DNA of 64,000 nucleotides from Streptomyces griseoluteus (GCF_004784465.1 NZ_SRRU01000003.1:372001-436000); one strand, 5' to 3'. Counted from the stretch's first letter, positions 41,669-50,277 are shown. The notes: generated by a model not told the origin, from the sequence alone. Translations and numbers: made by a program.

Positions 41669-41673
41669 CGGCC

Positions 41674-42759
41674 ATGCGCGAGTGTCCCGCCTGCGGGGCG
41701 TCGAACGAGGCGACGGACGACTTCTGCGGGAACTGCGGGAGTTATCTGGGCTGGTCGGAGGAGTCGGGGCGGTCCTCGCGCCGGGCGGCTGCCGCCGCCC
41801 CCACGGAACCGGAGGCGGTGCCGGAACCGGAACCCGCCCCCGAGCCGGCCGCCGAGCCCGCCCCGGACCGGACCGACGAAGCCGAGCCACCCGCGCCGAC
41901 GCCCACGCCGGCACCGGCACCGGCACCGGCACCCGGGCCCACCCCGGCTCCCCCGCGCCCGGTCACCCCCGCTCCCTCGACCGCTCCCCAGCCCGTCAAA
42001 CCCGCCAAGGCGGTCGCCCCGCGCCCGGTGGTCCGCCCCCTGCCGGCGGACGAGGACACCTCGGGCATCCCGTGTCCCGTCTGCCGTACGCCCAACCCTC
42101 CGCACCGCCGTTTCTGCCGCAAGTGCGCCGCTCCGCTGGCGCCCGTCGCGGTGTCGGAGCCGCTGCCGTGGTGGCGCACCGTGTGGCCGTTCCGGCGGCG
42201 CACCCGCGCCGGCTCGGGCGCGCTGACCCGGCTGCTGGTGATCCTCGCGGTGGTGCTGGCGCTGTGCGTGGCGGGGTTCCTGCTGCTTCCGGCCGGGCGG
42301 GCTCTGATCGAGGACACGCGGGACAAGCTGGGCACGCCCAAGGCGGTCAGCCCGTCCCGCGTCACCGCCACCGCCGAGCTTCCGGGGCACTCGGCCCGGC
42401 TCACCACGGACGGGCTGACCAACCGCTACTGGGCGATCCCCGGCAGGAGCGCGTCGGTGACGTACGCCTTCGCCAAGCCGTTCCGGTTCGTGGACGTGAT
42501 CGTCACCAACGGCGCGTCCAAGAACGCCGAGGACTACGGCACCCAGGCCCGCGCCCTCCGCCTGGACATGGACGTCTACTCGGAGGACGGCCAAGTCCGG
42601 CGCAAGGTGATCGACTTGAGCGACAAGCCCGGCCCGCAGCCCGTCGCGGTCGGCATGAGCCGGGTCACCTCGGTCCGGCTGACGCTCAGCGACCCGGTCG
42701 GCCTGTCCGGCGGGCGGCACGTCGCGCTGGCGGAGGTGGAGTTCTTCCAGCGGACGTGA
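41674..42759 (+). CDS. Zinc-ribbon, single-pass membrane protein with discoidin-like C-terminus
   Basis: About 361 residues. There is an N-terminal zinc ribbon (MRECPACGASNEATDDFCGN, two CxxC-type pairs), a Pro/Ala/Glu-rich linker with PTPAPAPAPAPAPGP runs, a second ribbon (GIPCPVCRTPNPPHRRFCRK), one membrane helix (LLVILAVVLALCVAGFLLL), then an F5/8-type C or NADase-type glycan-binding-like beta domain (VTATAELPGHSARLTTDGLT, VTYAFAKPFRFVDVIVTNGA). ATG 41674 follows GGAGAG; a GTG at 41665 overlaps the previous stop. Last gene of the injection-system operon, with an inside-binding, outside-sensing topology. Confidence 0.78.
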   Translation: MRECPACGASNEATDDFCGNCGSYLGWSEESGRSSRRAAAAAPTEPEAVPEPEPAPEPAAEPAPDRTDEAEPPAPTPTPAPAPAPAPGPTPAPPRPVTPAPSTAPQPVKPAKAVAPRPVVRPLPADEDTSGIPCPVCRTPNPPHRRFCRKCAAPLAPVAVSEPLPWWRTVWPFRRRTRAGSGALTRLLVILAVVLALCVAGFLLLPAGRALIEDTRDKLGTPKAVSPSRVTATAELPGHSARLTTDGLTNRYWAIPGRSASVTYAFAKPFRFVDVIVTNGASKNAEDYGTQARALRLDMDVYSEDGQVRRKVIDLSDKPGPQPVAVGMSRVTSVRLTLSDPVGLSGGRHVALAEVEFFQRT

Positions 42760-42780
42760 TGCTCAGGGGCGGCGGGGAGT

Positions 42781-44154
42781 TCAGCGGGTGACGCGGATCA
42801 GCTTGTGGTTGGCGAACTCCTCCATGCCGAAGCGGCCCAGTTCGCGGCCGAAGCCGGACCGCTTGACCCCGCCGAAGGGCAGTTCTGCGGCGGAGCCGGC
42901 CGGGCCGCCGAGGAACACCATGCCGGCGGCGAGACGCTGGGCCACCCGCTCGGCCTGCTCGTCGTCGTCGGTCTGCACAGAGGCGCTCAGCCCGTAGGGC
43001 GAGTTGTTGGCGAACTCGACCGCCTCGTCCTCGGAGCCCACCTTGAACAGCAGCGCGACCGGGCCGAACAGCTCCTCCCTGTAGGCCCGCATGTCGGGCG
43101 TGATACCGGCGAGCACCGTCGGCTCGTACCAGGCGCCCGGCCGGTCCATGCGGCGGCCGCCGGCCAGCACGGTCGCGCCCTTGGAGACGGCGTCCTGGAC
43201 CTGCTCGTCCAGGGTCTTAAGGGCCTTCTCCGAGGAGAGCGGGCCCATGAAGGTGCCGGGGTCGGTGGGGTCGCCGGGGACGATGCGGCGGATCGCCTCG
43301 GTGTACCGCTCGGCGAACTCGTCGTAGTGCTCGTCCAGCGCGATGATCCGCTTGGAGGCGTTGCACGCCTGGCCCGCGTTGAGCATGCGGCCCTGGAGGG
43401 TGTTCTTCACGACGCGGGACATGTCCGAGACGCCGAGGATCAGATACGGGTCGGAGCCGCCCAGTTCCAGCACGACCTTCTTCAGGTTCCGGCCCGCGAT
43501 CTCGGCCACCGCCGCGCCCGCCCGCTCGGAGCCGGTGAGGGAGACGCCCTGGACCCGGTCGTCGGCGATCACGTCCGCGATCTGGTCGTTGGTGGCGAAG
43601 ATGTTGATGTACGCCCCCTTCGGCAGCCCCGCGTCCTGGAAGATCCGCTCCATCTCCAGCGCGGACTCCGGACACTGCGGGGCGTGCTTGAGCAGGATCG
43701 CGTTGCCCAGCATCAGGTTGGGCGCGGCGAAACGGGCGACCTGGTAGTACGGGAAGTTCCACGGCATGATCCCGAGCAGGGTGCCGACGGCCTCCTTGCG
43801 GATGACGGCGCGGCCGCCGGAGGCCACGTCGAGCTCCTCCTCCTTCAGGAACTCCTCGCCGTGGTCGGCGTAGTACCGGTAGATCGAGACGACGATGTCG
43901 ATCTCGCCGAGGCCCTGCCGGACCGGCTTGCCCATCTCGCGGGTGATGATCGCGGCGAGCTGGTCCTTGCGCTCCTCGTAGAGGTCGGCCACCCGGTGCA
44001 GCACGGCCGCACGCTCCGCGGGCGGCCGTGCGGCCCACTCGCGCTGGGCGGTGTCGGCGGCTTCGAGCGCCTCGCGCAGTTCGGCGTCGGTCGCGGTCGG
44101 GTACTCCCGCTCGGTCTCGCCGGTGGCGGGGTTGACGATTCGGTAGTGCTCCAT
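42781..44154 (-). CDS. NAD(P)-dependent aldehyde dehydrogenase, succinate-semialdehyde type
   Basis: 457-residue ALDH with catalytic Cys in GQACNASKR, general-base Glu in VVLELGGSDPYLI, and the cofactor segment GIMPWNFPYYQVARF. Its short N-terminus (YRIVNPATGETEREYPTATD) and QCPESALEMERIFQDAGLP match the GabD1-like succinate-semialdehyde dehydrogenase group. It oxidises an aldehyde to the acid in the cytoplasm. Convergent with the injection-system operon, 21 bases away, and start of a stress/redox region. Confidence 0.9.
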   Translation of the reverse strand: MEHYRIVNPATGETEREYPTATDAELREALEAADTAQREWAARPPAERAAVLHRVADLYEERKDQLAAIITREMGKPVRQGLGEIDIVVSIYRYYADHGEEFLKEEELDVASGGRAVIRKEAVGTLLGIMPWNFPYYQVARFAAPNLMLGNAILLKHAPQCPESALEMERIFQDAGLPKGAYINIFATNDQIADVIADDRVQGVSLTGSERAGAAVAEIAGRNLKKVVLELGGSDPYLILGVSDMSRVVKNTLQGRMLNAGQACNASKRIIALDEHYDEFAERYTEAIRRIVPGDPTDPGTFMGPLSSEKALKTLDEQVQDAVSKGATVLAGGRRMDRPGAWYEPTVLAGITPDMRAYREELFGPVALLFKVGSEDEAVEFANNSPYGLSASVQTDDDEQAERVAQRLAAGMVFLGGPAGSAAELPFGGVKRSGFGRELGRFGMEEFANHKLIRVTR

Positions 44155-44276
44155 GACGTCCTCTCGTTCTCCGGTCCGGAAAGCCGCGGGGCGGGTGGCG
44201 GCAGCCGGGTATTACCGGACGGTACGGCCAACCGGCTACCCGTGGGCAGACCCCGAACACACCTCCCCCTCCCCGG
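44155..44276. other. Upstream region of the aldehyde dehydrogenase
   Basis: No gene. Contains CCGGGTATTACCGG (a near-palindrome around 44205-44218), which may be an operator or promoter element; no consensus sigma-B -35 is at the right distance. Confidence 0.3.
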
Positions 44277-44414
44277 CTGGACCGGCCCGCCGAGTCCCTG
44301 GAGAGCAACCGGGACATCATGTCGCCGGAGGCGCCGGCCGACTCCGTGCTGTCCGAAATGCTCCCCGCCGAGGGCATGACGGACGACACCGCCCTGGTCG
44401 TCGTGCGCCTCTGA
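44277..44414 (+). pseudogene. C-terminal scrap of a SpoIIE/PP2C-type phosphatase
   Basis: 46 codons, LDRPAESLESNRDIMSPEAP through MTDDTALVVVRL and a stop. The ending DDTALVVVRL is the typical last strand of RsbU/SpoIIE-like phosphatases of Streptomyces, but everything else is missing. Likely a deletion relic. Confidence 0.4.
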
Positions 44415-44491
44415 CCAGGGCGAATTTGCCGGACGGCAAGAGTCTGCGATCCAGGGGTCGTGCGGCGCGGAATCGGGGGTACAGGGGCCGC

Positions 44492-44779
44492 ATGGCAGCG
44501 AAGACCGATCACTCCCGAATCCTGCGGGCCGTACGGCAGTTGCGCCGGGTGCGTGCCTTCTACGCGACCGGCGTGGCCCTGTGGCTCACCGCCGCGATCT
44601 GGACGGGCTGGATGCATCCCGGCAGTCGCCAGATGTGGGTCTCCTTGCTCCTGCTCGTGCTGTTCGCCGGGCTGCTGGTCACGGCGACGCTCTGGCTCCA
44701 GCGGCTGCGCACCTCGGACGAGGACGCTCCGGCCCACCACGCGGCGCCGGGACGGAAGATCACCGCCCAGCACGCCTGA
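44492..44779 (+). CDS. Small two-helix membrane protein
   Basis: 95 residues: basic N-terminus (MAAKTDHSRILRAVRQLRRV), two hydrophobic helices (FYATGVALWLTAAIWTGWM; MWVSLLLLVLFAGLLVTATL), short polar tail. Seen as a conserved hypothetical protein in Streptomyces; no function assigned. GGGGCC rather than a good ribosome site precedes ATG 44492. Convergent with the dehydrogenase at 44801. Confidence 0.7.
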   Translation: MAAKTDHSRILRAVRQLRRVRAFYATGVALWLTAAIWTGWMHPGSRQMWVSLLLLVLFAGLLVTATLWLQRLRTSDEDAPAHHAAPGRKITAQHA

Positions 44780-44800
44780 CCGGCGGGCCGGAGCCCCGGT

Positions 44801-45964
44801 TCACGCCGCGAGGTCGTGGCCGGGGTGCAGTACCACCTTGGTGTAGCCCTCGATCCGCTTGTCGAACTTGTCGTACGCCTGCGGGGCCTCGTCCAGCGGA
44901 AGTTCGTGGGAGACCACGAAGCTCGGCCGGGCGCGGCCCGAGGCGATCAGGTCGCGCAACTGGCGGTTGTACTTCTTGACGTTGCACTGACCGGTGCCCA
45001 TCTTCTGGCCCTTCTCGAACATCTTGCCGATGGAGACCAGGAGTTGACCGTGCTTGGCGTGCTCGTCCGGGGCACCGGGGTCGGACGGCACGTACAGGCC
45101 CGGTATGCCGAGCCGGCCGGTGGGACGGACCGTCTCCACCAGTTGGTTGAGGACGATCGCGGGTTCCTCGTGACCGCTCTCGTCGCCCTTCTGGGCCTGG
45201 TAGCCGACGGCGTCGATGCCCTTGTCGGTGCCCTCGCCGTTCGTCTGCGCCTTGATCTGCTCGGCCGGGTCGCCCTTGGTGAAGTCGATCGGGATGGCCC
45301 CGATCTCCTCGGCCTTGGCGAGCCGTTCGGGCACCCGGTCGACCACGAACACCTTGGACGCACCGCGCAGCAGCGCCGAGTAGGCGGCCATCAGGCCCAC
45401 CGGCCCGGCCCCGTACACCGCGACCGTCTCGCCGGGTGACACCTGGGCGAGTTCGCAGCCGTGGTAGCCGGTCGGGAAGATGTCCGCCAGCAGGATGTAG
45501 TCGGTCTCGTTCTCGTCGCCCTCGGGCAGCTTCAGGCAGTTGAAGTCCGCGAAGGGCACCCGCAGCCGCTCCGCCTGGCCGCCCGGGTACGGGCCCATGG
45601 ACACATAGCCGTACGCGCCACCCGCGAAGCCGGGGTTCACCGTCAGGCAGAACCCGGTCTCCCCGGCGAGACAGTTCTTGCAGAACCCGCACGCGACGTT
45701 GAACGGCATCACGACGCGGTCCCCCACGGACAGCGAGACCACGCCGTCGCCGACCTCCTCGATCACGCCCAGGTTCTCGTGGCCGAACACGATGCCCGGC
45801 TCGGCCGCCGTGCGCCCCTCGTACATGTGCAGGTCGGAGCCGCAGATCGCGGACGAGGTGATGCGGACGATCACGTCGTTGGGGTGCTGGATCTGCGGAT
45901 CGTCGACTTCTGTCACCGTGACGCTGAAGGGCCTCTCGTAGACAACGGCTTTCACCTGTGTCAC
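44801..45964 (-). CDS. Zinc-dependent dehydrogenase, glutathione-independent formaldehyde dehydrogenase-like
   Basis: 387 residues of the medium-chain dehydrogenase superfamily: catalytic zinc site SSAICGSDLHMYEGR and GHENLGVIEEVG, Rossmann motif VAVYGAGPVGLMAAYSALL, and the long insertions (YPGGQAERLRVPFADFNCLK; GQLLVSIGKMFEKGQKMGTG) that mark the FdhA/formaldehyde-dismutase group. The structural-zinc lobe reads CGFCKNCLAGETGFC, with four cysteines. It oxidises an aldehyde or alcohol with NAD. A paralogue lies at 55013. Confidence 0.88.
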   Translation of the reverse strand: MTQVKAVVYERPFSVTVTEVDDPQIQHPNDVIVRITSSAICGSDLHMYEGRTAAEPGIVFGHENLGVIEEVGDGVVSLSVGDRVVMPFNVACGFCKNCLAGETGFCLTVNPGFAGGAYGYVSMGPYPGGQAERLRVPFADFNCLKLPEGDENETDYILLADIFPTGYHGCELAQVSPGETVAVYGAGPVGLMAAYSALLRGASKVFVVDRVPERLAKAEEIGAIPIDFTKGDPAEQIKAQTNGEGTDKGIDAVGYQAQKGDESGHEEPAIVLNQLVETVRPTGRLGIPGLYVPSDPGAPDEHAKHGQLLVSIGKMFEKGQKMGTGQCNVKKYNRQLRDLIASGRARPSFVVSHELPLDEAPQAYDKFDKRIEGYTKVVLHPGHDLAA

Positions 45965-46375
45965 CTCCGCGTCTCGTGCCGGCTGACGGCGACGGGGGCG
46001 GGCCGGTGCGGGACGCGCGGAAGCGCGGCCGGGCCGGGGCCCGTGGCCCTCGCTTCACCGCCGTTGCTTCCAGGTAACGCCCCCTGGCCGGGTGCTGCAA
46101 CTCACCCGGATTGGTGAAGTTTTTGCCTGTGGCCGGTTCGCGGTGCCGCCGCCCTGCTCACCCGGCACACGCCGGTTTTCGCTTCGGCAAAGTGCGGCCG
46201 AAACCGGCGGTGGTTGGTGTCGCGGAGATTACGGAGCCGTTGACCGGCGCCGGTGCCAGGCGGAGGCTCGTCACATAGGTGCTCGATACAACTGGTTTGG
46301 CGACCAGACCCGGTGCGCGCGGGAAACCGCACGTCAGCAGCGCGTCGGCGGTACGCCGGCAACAGGAGGCAGCGC
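45965..46375. other. Divergent intergenic region
   Basis: 411 bases between the dehydrogenase and the asparagine synthetase gene. No gene seen. It contains a less GC-rich patch near 46107-46130 (TTGGTGAAGTTTTTGCC) that probably holds promoters. An AGGAGG ribosome site precedes 46376. Confidence 0.4.
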
Positions 46376-48217
46376 ATGTGCGGCATCACCGGCTGGGTGT
46401 CCTTCGACCGTGATCTCGGCGCCGAGGACTCCGTATTGGATGCGATGACCGAGACGATGGCCTGCCGTGGCCCGGACGACCGGGGCGTCTGGGCGGAGGG
46501 GCCCGCCGCCCTCGGGCACCGCCGGCTCGCCATCATCGACCTGCCCGGCGGACGCCAGCCGATGTCGGTGCGCACACCCCAGGGGAACGTCGCGCTCGTC
46601 TACTCGGGAGAGGCGTACAACTTCACCGAGCTGCGCCGTGAACTCACCGACCGGGGACACCGGTTCACCACCGACTCCGACACCGAGGTCGTCCTGCGCG
46701 GCTACCTGGAGTGGGGCGACGCGGTGGCCGAGCGGCTGAACGGCATGTACGCGTTCGCCGTCTGGGACGGGCGGGACGACAAGCTGGTGATGATCCGCGA
46801 CCGGATGGGCATCAAGCCGTTCTACTACCACCCGACCGCCGACGGCGTCCTCTTCGGCTCCGAGCCCAAGGCGATCCTCGCCAACCCGCTGGTGCGCCCC
46901 CGCGTCACGCTGGACGGGCTGCGGGAGCTGTTCACCATGATCAAGACGCCGGGCCACGCGGTGTGGGACGGCATGCGCGAGGTCGAGCCGGGCACCGTCG
47001 TGACCGTCGACCGCTCCGGCCTGCGCACCCGCGTGTACTGGCGGCTGGAGACCCGGCCGCACATCGACGACCGGGACACGACGATCACCACCGTCCGCAC
47101 GCTGCTGGACGACATCGTGCGCCGTCAGCTCGTCGCGGACGTGCCCCGATGCACCCTGCTCTCCGGCGGGCTGGACTCCTCCGCCATGACCGCGCTGGCC
47201 GCCGGGCAGCTCGCGGAACGGGGCGAGAAGGTGCGCAGCTTCGCGGTCGACTTCGCCGGGCAGGCGGACAACTTCGTCGCGGACGAGCTGCGGGGGACCC
47301 CGGACACCCCCTTCGTCCACGACGTGGCCCGGCTCGCCGGGACCGACCACCAGGACATCGTCCTCGACGTGCAGTCCCTCGCCGACCCGGCGGCACGCGA
47401 GAAAGTGATCCGCGCCCGTGACCTGCCCGCCGGGTTCGGTGACATGGACGCCTCCCTCCTGCTGCTCTTCCGCGCCATCCGGGACCAGTCCACGGTGGCC
47501 CTGTCGGGGGAGTCGGCGGACGAGGTGTTCGGCGGCTACCTCCAGTTCTTCGACGAGGAGGCCCGGCACGCGGACACCTTCCCCTGGCTGGTCAGCTTCG
47601 GCCGCCACTTCGGCGACGACACGGGCGTGCTGCGTCCCGACCTGACGGACGCGCTGGACCTGAGGGGGTACATCGCGGACGGGTTCCGTACGGCCGCCGC
47701 CGGGGTCGAACGGCTCGACGGCGAGAGCGATCTCGAGTTCCGCATGCGACGGATGTCCAACCTCCACCTCACCCGGTTCGTGCGCGTCCTGCTCGACCGG
47801 AAGGACCGGATGAGCATGGCGGTCGGGCTGGAGGTGCGGGTGCCGTTCTGCGACCACCGGCTCGTGGAGTACGTCTACAACACGCCCTGGGCGCTGAAGT
47901 CGTTCGACGGCCGCGAGAAGAGCCTCCTCCGCGAGGCCACGGCGGACGTGCTCCCCCGGTCGGTGTACGACCGCGTCAAGAGCCCCTACCCCTCCACCCA
48001 GGACCCCGGCTACGGCCGCGCCCTGCAGACCCAGGTCAAGGACCTCCTCGCCAAGCCGTCCCACCGGGTCTTCGACCTCCTGGACCGCGAGAAGGTGCGG
48101 CGCATCGCGGAGAACGAGTCCCTGGCGGGCACGCAGGCGGCCCGTCGGGGCCTGGAGCGGGCGCTCGACCTCGCGACGTGGCTGGACCTGTACGCGCCGG
48201 AGGTGAGCACCGGCTGA
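46376..48217 (+). CDS. asnB: Asparagine synthetase (glutamine-hydrolysing)
   Basis: 613 residues. The catalytic N-terminal Cys follows the initiator Met (MCGITGWVSFDRDL), giving a class II glutaminase domain (CRGPDDRGVW; HRRLAIIDLPGGRQPM). The synthetase domain has the ATP-pyrophosphatase loop LLSGGLDSSAM near residue 262 and SGESADEVFGGYLQFFDEEA, then RVPFCDHRLVEYVYN. It makes asparagine from aspartate, ATP and glutamine. AGGAGG lies 6 bases before ATG 46376. A strong terminator follows at once, so the gene is monocistronic. Confidence 0.93.
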   Translation: MCGITGWVSFDRDLGAEDSVLDAMTETMACRGPDDRGVWAEGPAALGHRRLAIIDLPGGRQPMSVRTPQGNVALVYSGEAYNFTELRRELTDRGHRFTTDSDTEVVLRGYLEWGDAVAERLNGMYAFAVWDGRDDKLVMIRDRMGIKPFYYHPTADGVLFGSEPKAILANPLVRPRVTLDGLRELFTMIKTPGHAVWDGMREVEPGTVVTVDRSGLRTRVYWRLETRPHIDDRDTTITTVRTLLDDIVRRQLVADVPRCTLLSGGLDSSAMTALAAGQLAERGEKVRSFAVDFAGQADNFVADELRGTPDTPFVHDVARLAGTDHQDIVLDVQSLADPAAREKVIRARDLPAGFGDMDASLLLLFRAIRDQSTVALSGESADEVFGGYLQFFDEEARHADTFPWLVSFGRHFGDDTGVLRPDLTDALDLRGYIADGFRTAAAGVERLDGESDLEFRMRRMSNLHLTRFVRVLLDRKDRMSMAVGLEVRVPFCDHRLVEYVYNTPWALKSFDGREKSLLREATADVLPRSVYDRVKSPYPSTQDPGYGRALQTQVKDLLAKPSHRVFDLLDREKVRRIAENESLAGTQAARRGLERALDLATWLDLYAPEVSTG

Positions 48218-48223
48218 GATCCG

Positions 48224-48267
48224 AAAAGGGGTGCGGAGGGCGTCGAGGACGCCCTCCGCACCCTTTT
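48224..48267 (+). terminator. Strong Rho-independent-like terminator
   Basis: AAAAGGGGTGCGGAGGGCGTC pairs with GACGCCCTCCGCACCCTTTT across a 3-base loop, one bulged G, seven bases after the asparagine synthetase stop. The arms carry A and T tracts. Confidence 0.88.
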
Positions 48268-48349
48268 GTACGCCGTCGTCCGGACACCTGACTCCCCCTT
48301 CAAGCAAGGAAGTTGACCGAACTTCGACCCTCCCCGGCACATCCTCTTG

Positions 48350-48365
48350 ACTGGTACAGACCAAT
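48350..48365. promoter_or_regulatory. DasR-responsive element (dre) upstream of chitinase
   Basis: ACTGGTACAGACCAAT matches the dre consensus (A-N-TGGTCTAGACCA-N-T) at all fixed positions except the two central-left bases. It overlaps a TTGACT that could be the -35 box and lies 137 bases before the chitinase start. DasR is the GlcNAc-responsive GntR repressor of chitin genes in Streptomyces; binding here is inferred. Confidence 0.7.
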
Positions 48366-48502
48366 GCGTTTGAGTGTGGCCTCACACCCCCCATCACGGC
48401 CGCCCCCCACGCCTTCGCCGGTGTCTCCGGCATGCCCGCAGTGAGCGCGCCCGCGTTCCGCTCCGCGCTGGAACGGCCGTGGCACATCTAGGAGTTGATT
48501 CA

Positions 48503-49402
48503 GTGTCGAGACGGCACATCTCCGCCGCGCTGGCCGCGCTCGCGCTCGCCGTGGCACCCGTGCTGCTGCCGGCGCCGGCCGCGTCGGCCGCCCCGGCGGC
48601 CTCCTGTTCGAGCTACCCGAACTGGGTGGCCGGCAAGTCGTACCGGGCCGGTGACATCGTCCGGTACACCGACGGCAAGGCGTACATCGCCGAGCACGAC
48701 AATCCGGGCTACGACCCGGTCATCAGCACCTGGTACTGGGACCCGTACAACTGCGACGGCGGTGGCGGGAACACGCCCGTCGGCAACTTCGTGGTCAGCG
48801 AGGCCCAGTTCAACCAGATGTTCCCGAACCGGAACTCGTTCTACTCCTACAGCGGGCTGGTGAACGCGCTCGGCGCGTACCCCGGCTTCGCCAACACCGG
48901 CAGCGACACGGTGAAGAAGCAGGAGGCCGCGGCCTTCCTCGCCAACGTGAACCACGAGACCGGCGGCCTGGTCTACGTGGTCGAGCAGAACACCGCCAAC
49001 TACCCGACGTACTGCGACTGGAGCCAGTCGTACGGCTGCCCGGCCGGGCAGGCGGCGTACTACGGGCGCGGGCCGATCCAGCTCAGCTGGAACTTCAACT
49101 ACAAGGCGGCCGGCGACGCGCTCGGCATCGACCTGCTGCACAACCCGAACCTGGTCCAGAACGACAGCGCCGTGGCCTGGAAGACCGGTCTCTGGTACTG
49201 GAACACCCAGTCCGGACCGGGGTCCATGACGCCGCACAACGCCATGGTGAACCAGGCGGGCTTCGGGCAGACCATCCGCAGCATCAACGGCTCCCTGGAG
49301 TGCGACGGCCGCAACCCCGCCCAGGTGCAGAGCCGCGTCGACGCCTACCAGCGCTTCGCGCAGATCCTCGGCGTCTCCCCCGGCGGCAACCTCTACTGCT
49401 GA
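48503..49402 (+). CDS. Secreted family 19 chitinase with N-terminal chitin-binding module
   Basis: 299 residues. Signal peptide RRHISAALAALALAVAPVLL with cleavage after ASAAPA. Then a family 5/12-type carbohydrate-binding module (YPNWVAGKSYRAGDIVRYTD, YDPVISTWYWDPYNC), a Gly-rich linker and a GH19 catalytic domain (FVVSEAQFNQMFPNRNSFYS). The GH19 acids are in FLANVNHETGGLVYV, and AYYGRGPIQLSWNFNYKAAG is the family signature. It cleaves chitin outside the cell. GTG 48503 follows AGGAG at 8 bases. Preceded by a dre site. Confidence 0.93.
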   Translation: MSRRHISAALAALALAVAPVLLPAPAASAAPAASCSSYPNWVAGKSYRAGDIVRYTDGKAYIAEHDNPGYDPVISTWYWDPYNCDGGGGNTPVGNFVVSEAQFNQMFPNRNSFYSYSGLVNALGAYPGFANTGSDTVKKQEAAAFLANVNHETGGLVYVVEQNTANYPTYCDWSQSYGCPAGQAAYYGRGPIQLSWNFNYKAAGDALGIDLLHNPNLVQNDSAVAWKTGLWYWNTQSGPGSMTPHNAMVNQAGFGQTIRSINGSLECDGRNPAQVQSRVDAYQRFAQILGVSPGGNLYC

Positions 49403-49574
49403 CGTCACGACGCTCCCGGCGCGCCACGGCCATCCCGGCCGTGGCGCGCTCGTGCGTCACCGAAGGCTTCCACTCCGTCACGTGCAGTCACGTCGCGGTT
49501 CCACGAGGTGTGCCGATCGCTACGCAGGGCACTCAGAAACGGCACGAGGAACGATCAGCGCCCTGGAGGCCGAC

Positions 49575-50240
49575 ATGGGACCCCTGGCAGCCCTGCCGAC
49601 ACCGCCGGGCGTGTACACCCCGCAGCACGACACCGATCTCATCGCACGTGTCATGGAGAAGGAGCACCTGGACGCCGACTCCTGTGTGCTCGACCTGTGC
49701 ACCGGCAGTGGCGCGCTGGCCGTGCGGGCCGCCGCGCGCGGGGCGCGGGTCACAGCGGTCGACATCTCCCGGCGGGCCCTGGCCACCGCCTGGTGCAACG
49801 CGCTGCTCGCCGGGCAGCGCATCACGGTGCGCCGCGGCGACCTCGTCTCGGCCGTGCCGGGCCGCAGGTACGACCTGGTGGTGAGCAACCCGCCCTACGT
49901 CCCCGCGCCCGCGCCGAGGCCGCCGAGCCGGGGTTCCGCCCGCGCCTGGGACGCCGGGCCGGACGGGCGGCTCTTCGTGGACCGGATCTGCGACACCAGT
50001 GCCGGTGTGCTGAAGCGGGGCGGTGTCCTGCTCCTGGTGCACTCCGCGCTGTGCGGCACCGCGCCGACCCTGGACCGGCTCAACGCCGCGGGGCTGGACG
50101 CCACCGTGGTGGACCGGGCCACCGTGCCCTTCGGCCCCGTGCTGCGCGAGCGCCGTTCCTGGCTGCACAGCCGGGGCATGCTGCGCGACCGGCACGAGGA
50201 CCAGGAGGAGCTGGTGGTCGTGCGCGCCGTGCGCCGTTGA
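49575..50240 (+). CDS. HemK/PrmC-like class I methyltransferase
   Basis: 221 residues: SAM-binding loop VLDLCTGSGALAVRAAARGA, acidic loop VTAVDISRRALATAWCN and catalytic NPPY motif (DLVVSNPPYVPAPAP), as in N5-glutamine or adenine methyltransferases. It lacks the N-terminal helical domain of PrmC, so it is closer to the HemK2/Mtq2 form. ATG 49575 follows GGAGG at 5 bases. Immediately upstream of a CDGSH/heme-oxygenase-like pair; this neighbourhood may be functional, but target unknown. Confidence 0.85.
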   Translation: MGPLAALPTPPGVYTPQHDTDLIARVMEKEHLDADSCVLDLCTGSGALAVRAAARGARVTAVDISRRALATAWCNALLAGQRITVRRGDLVSAVPGRRYDLVVSNPPYVPAPAPRPPSRGSARAWDAGPDGRLFVDRICDTSAGVLKRGGVLLLVHSALCGTAPTLDRLNAAGLDATVVDRATVPFGPVLRERRSWLHSRGMLRDRHEDQEELVVVRAVRR

Positions 50241-50253
50241 CCCGGACGGGCCC

Positions 50254-50277
50254 GTTTCGGCGGCTTTCAGCGGGTAC
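50254..50277 (+). promoter_or_regulatory. Sigma-B-type stress promoter
   Basis: GTTT - 14 bases - GGGTAC matches the Streptomyces sigma-B consensus GNNT-N14-16-GGGTAY exactly. It lies 50 bases before the CDGSH gene and would drive the three coupled genes 50327-52418. Predicted from sequence only. Confidence 0.65.

Noticed and set aside
21091..42759. Prophage or R-type pyocin
   Set aside because: No capsid, terminase, portal, integrase, lysis or fibre genes. The AAA+ ATPase, Pvc16 cap and LysM hub are eCIS markers.
44201..44218. CGGGTATTACCGG upstream of the aldehyde dehydrogenase as a sigma-B promoter
   Set aside because: GGGTAT is present but no GNNT lies 14-16 bases upstream, and it points away from the dehydrogenase gene.
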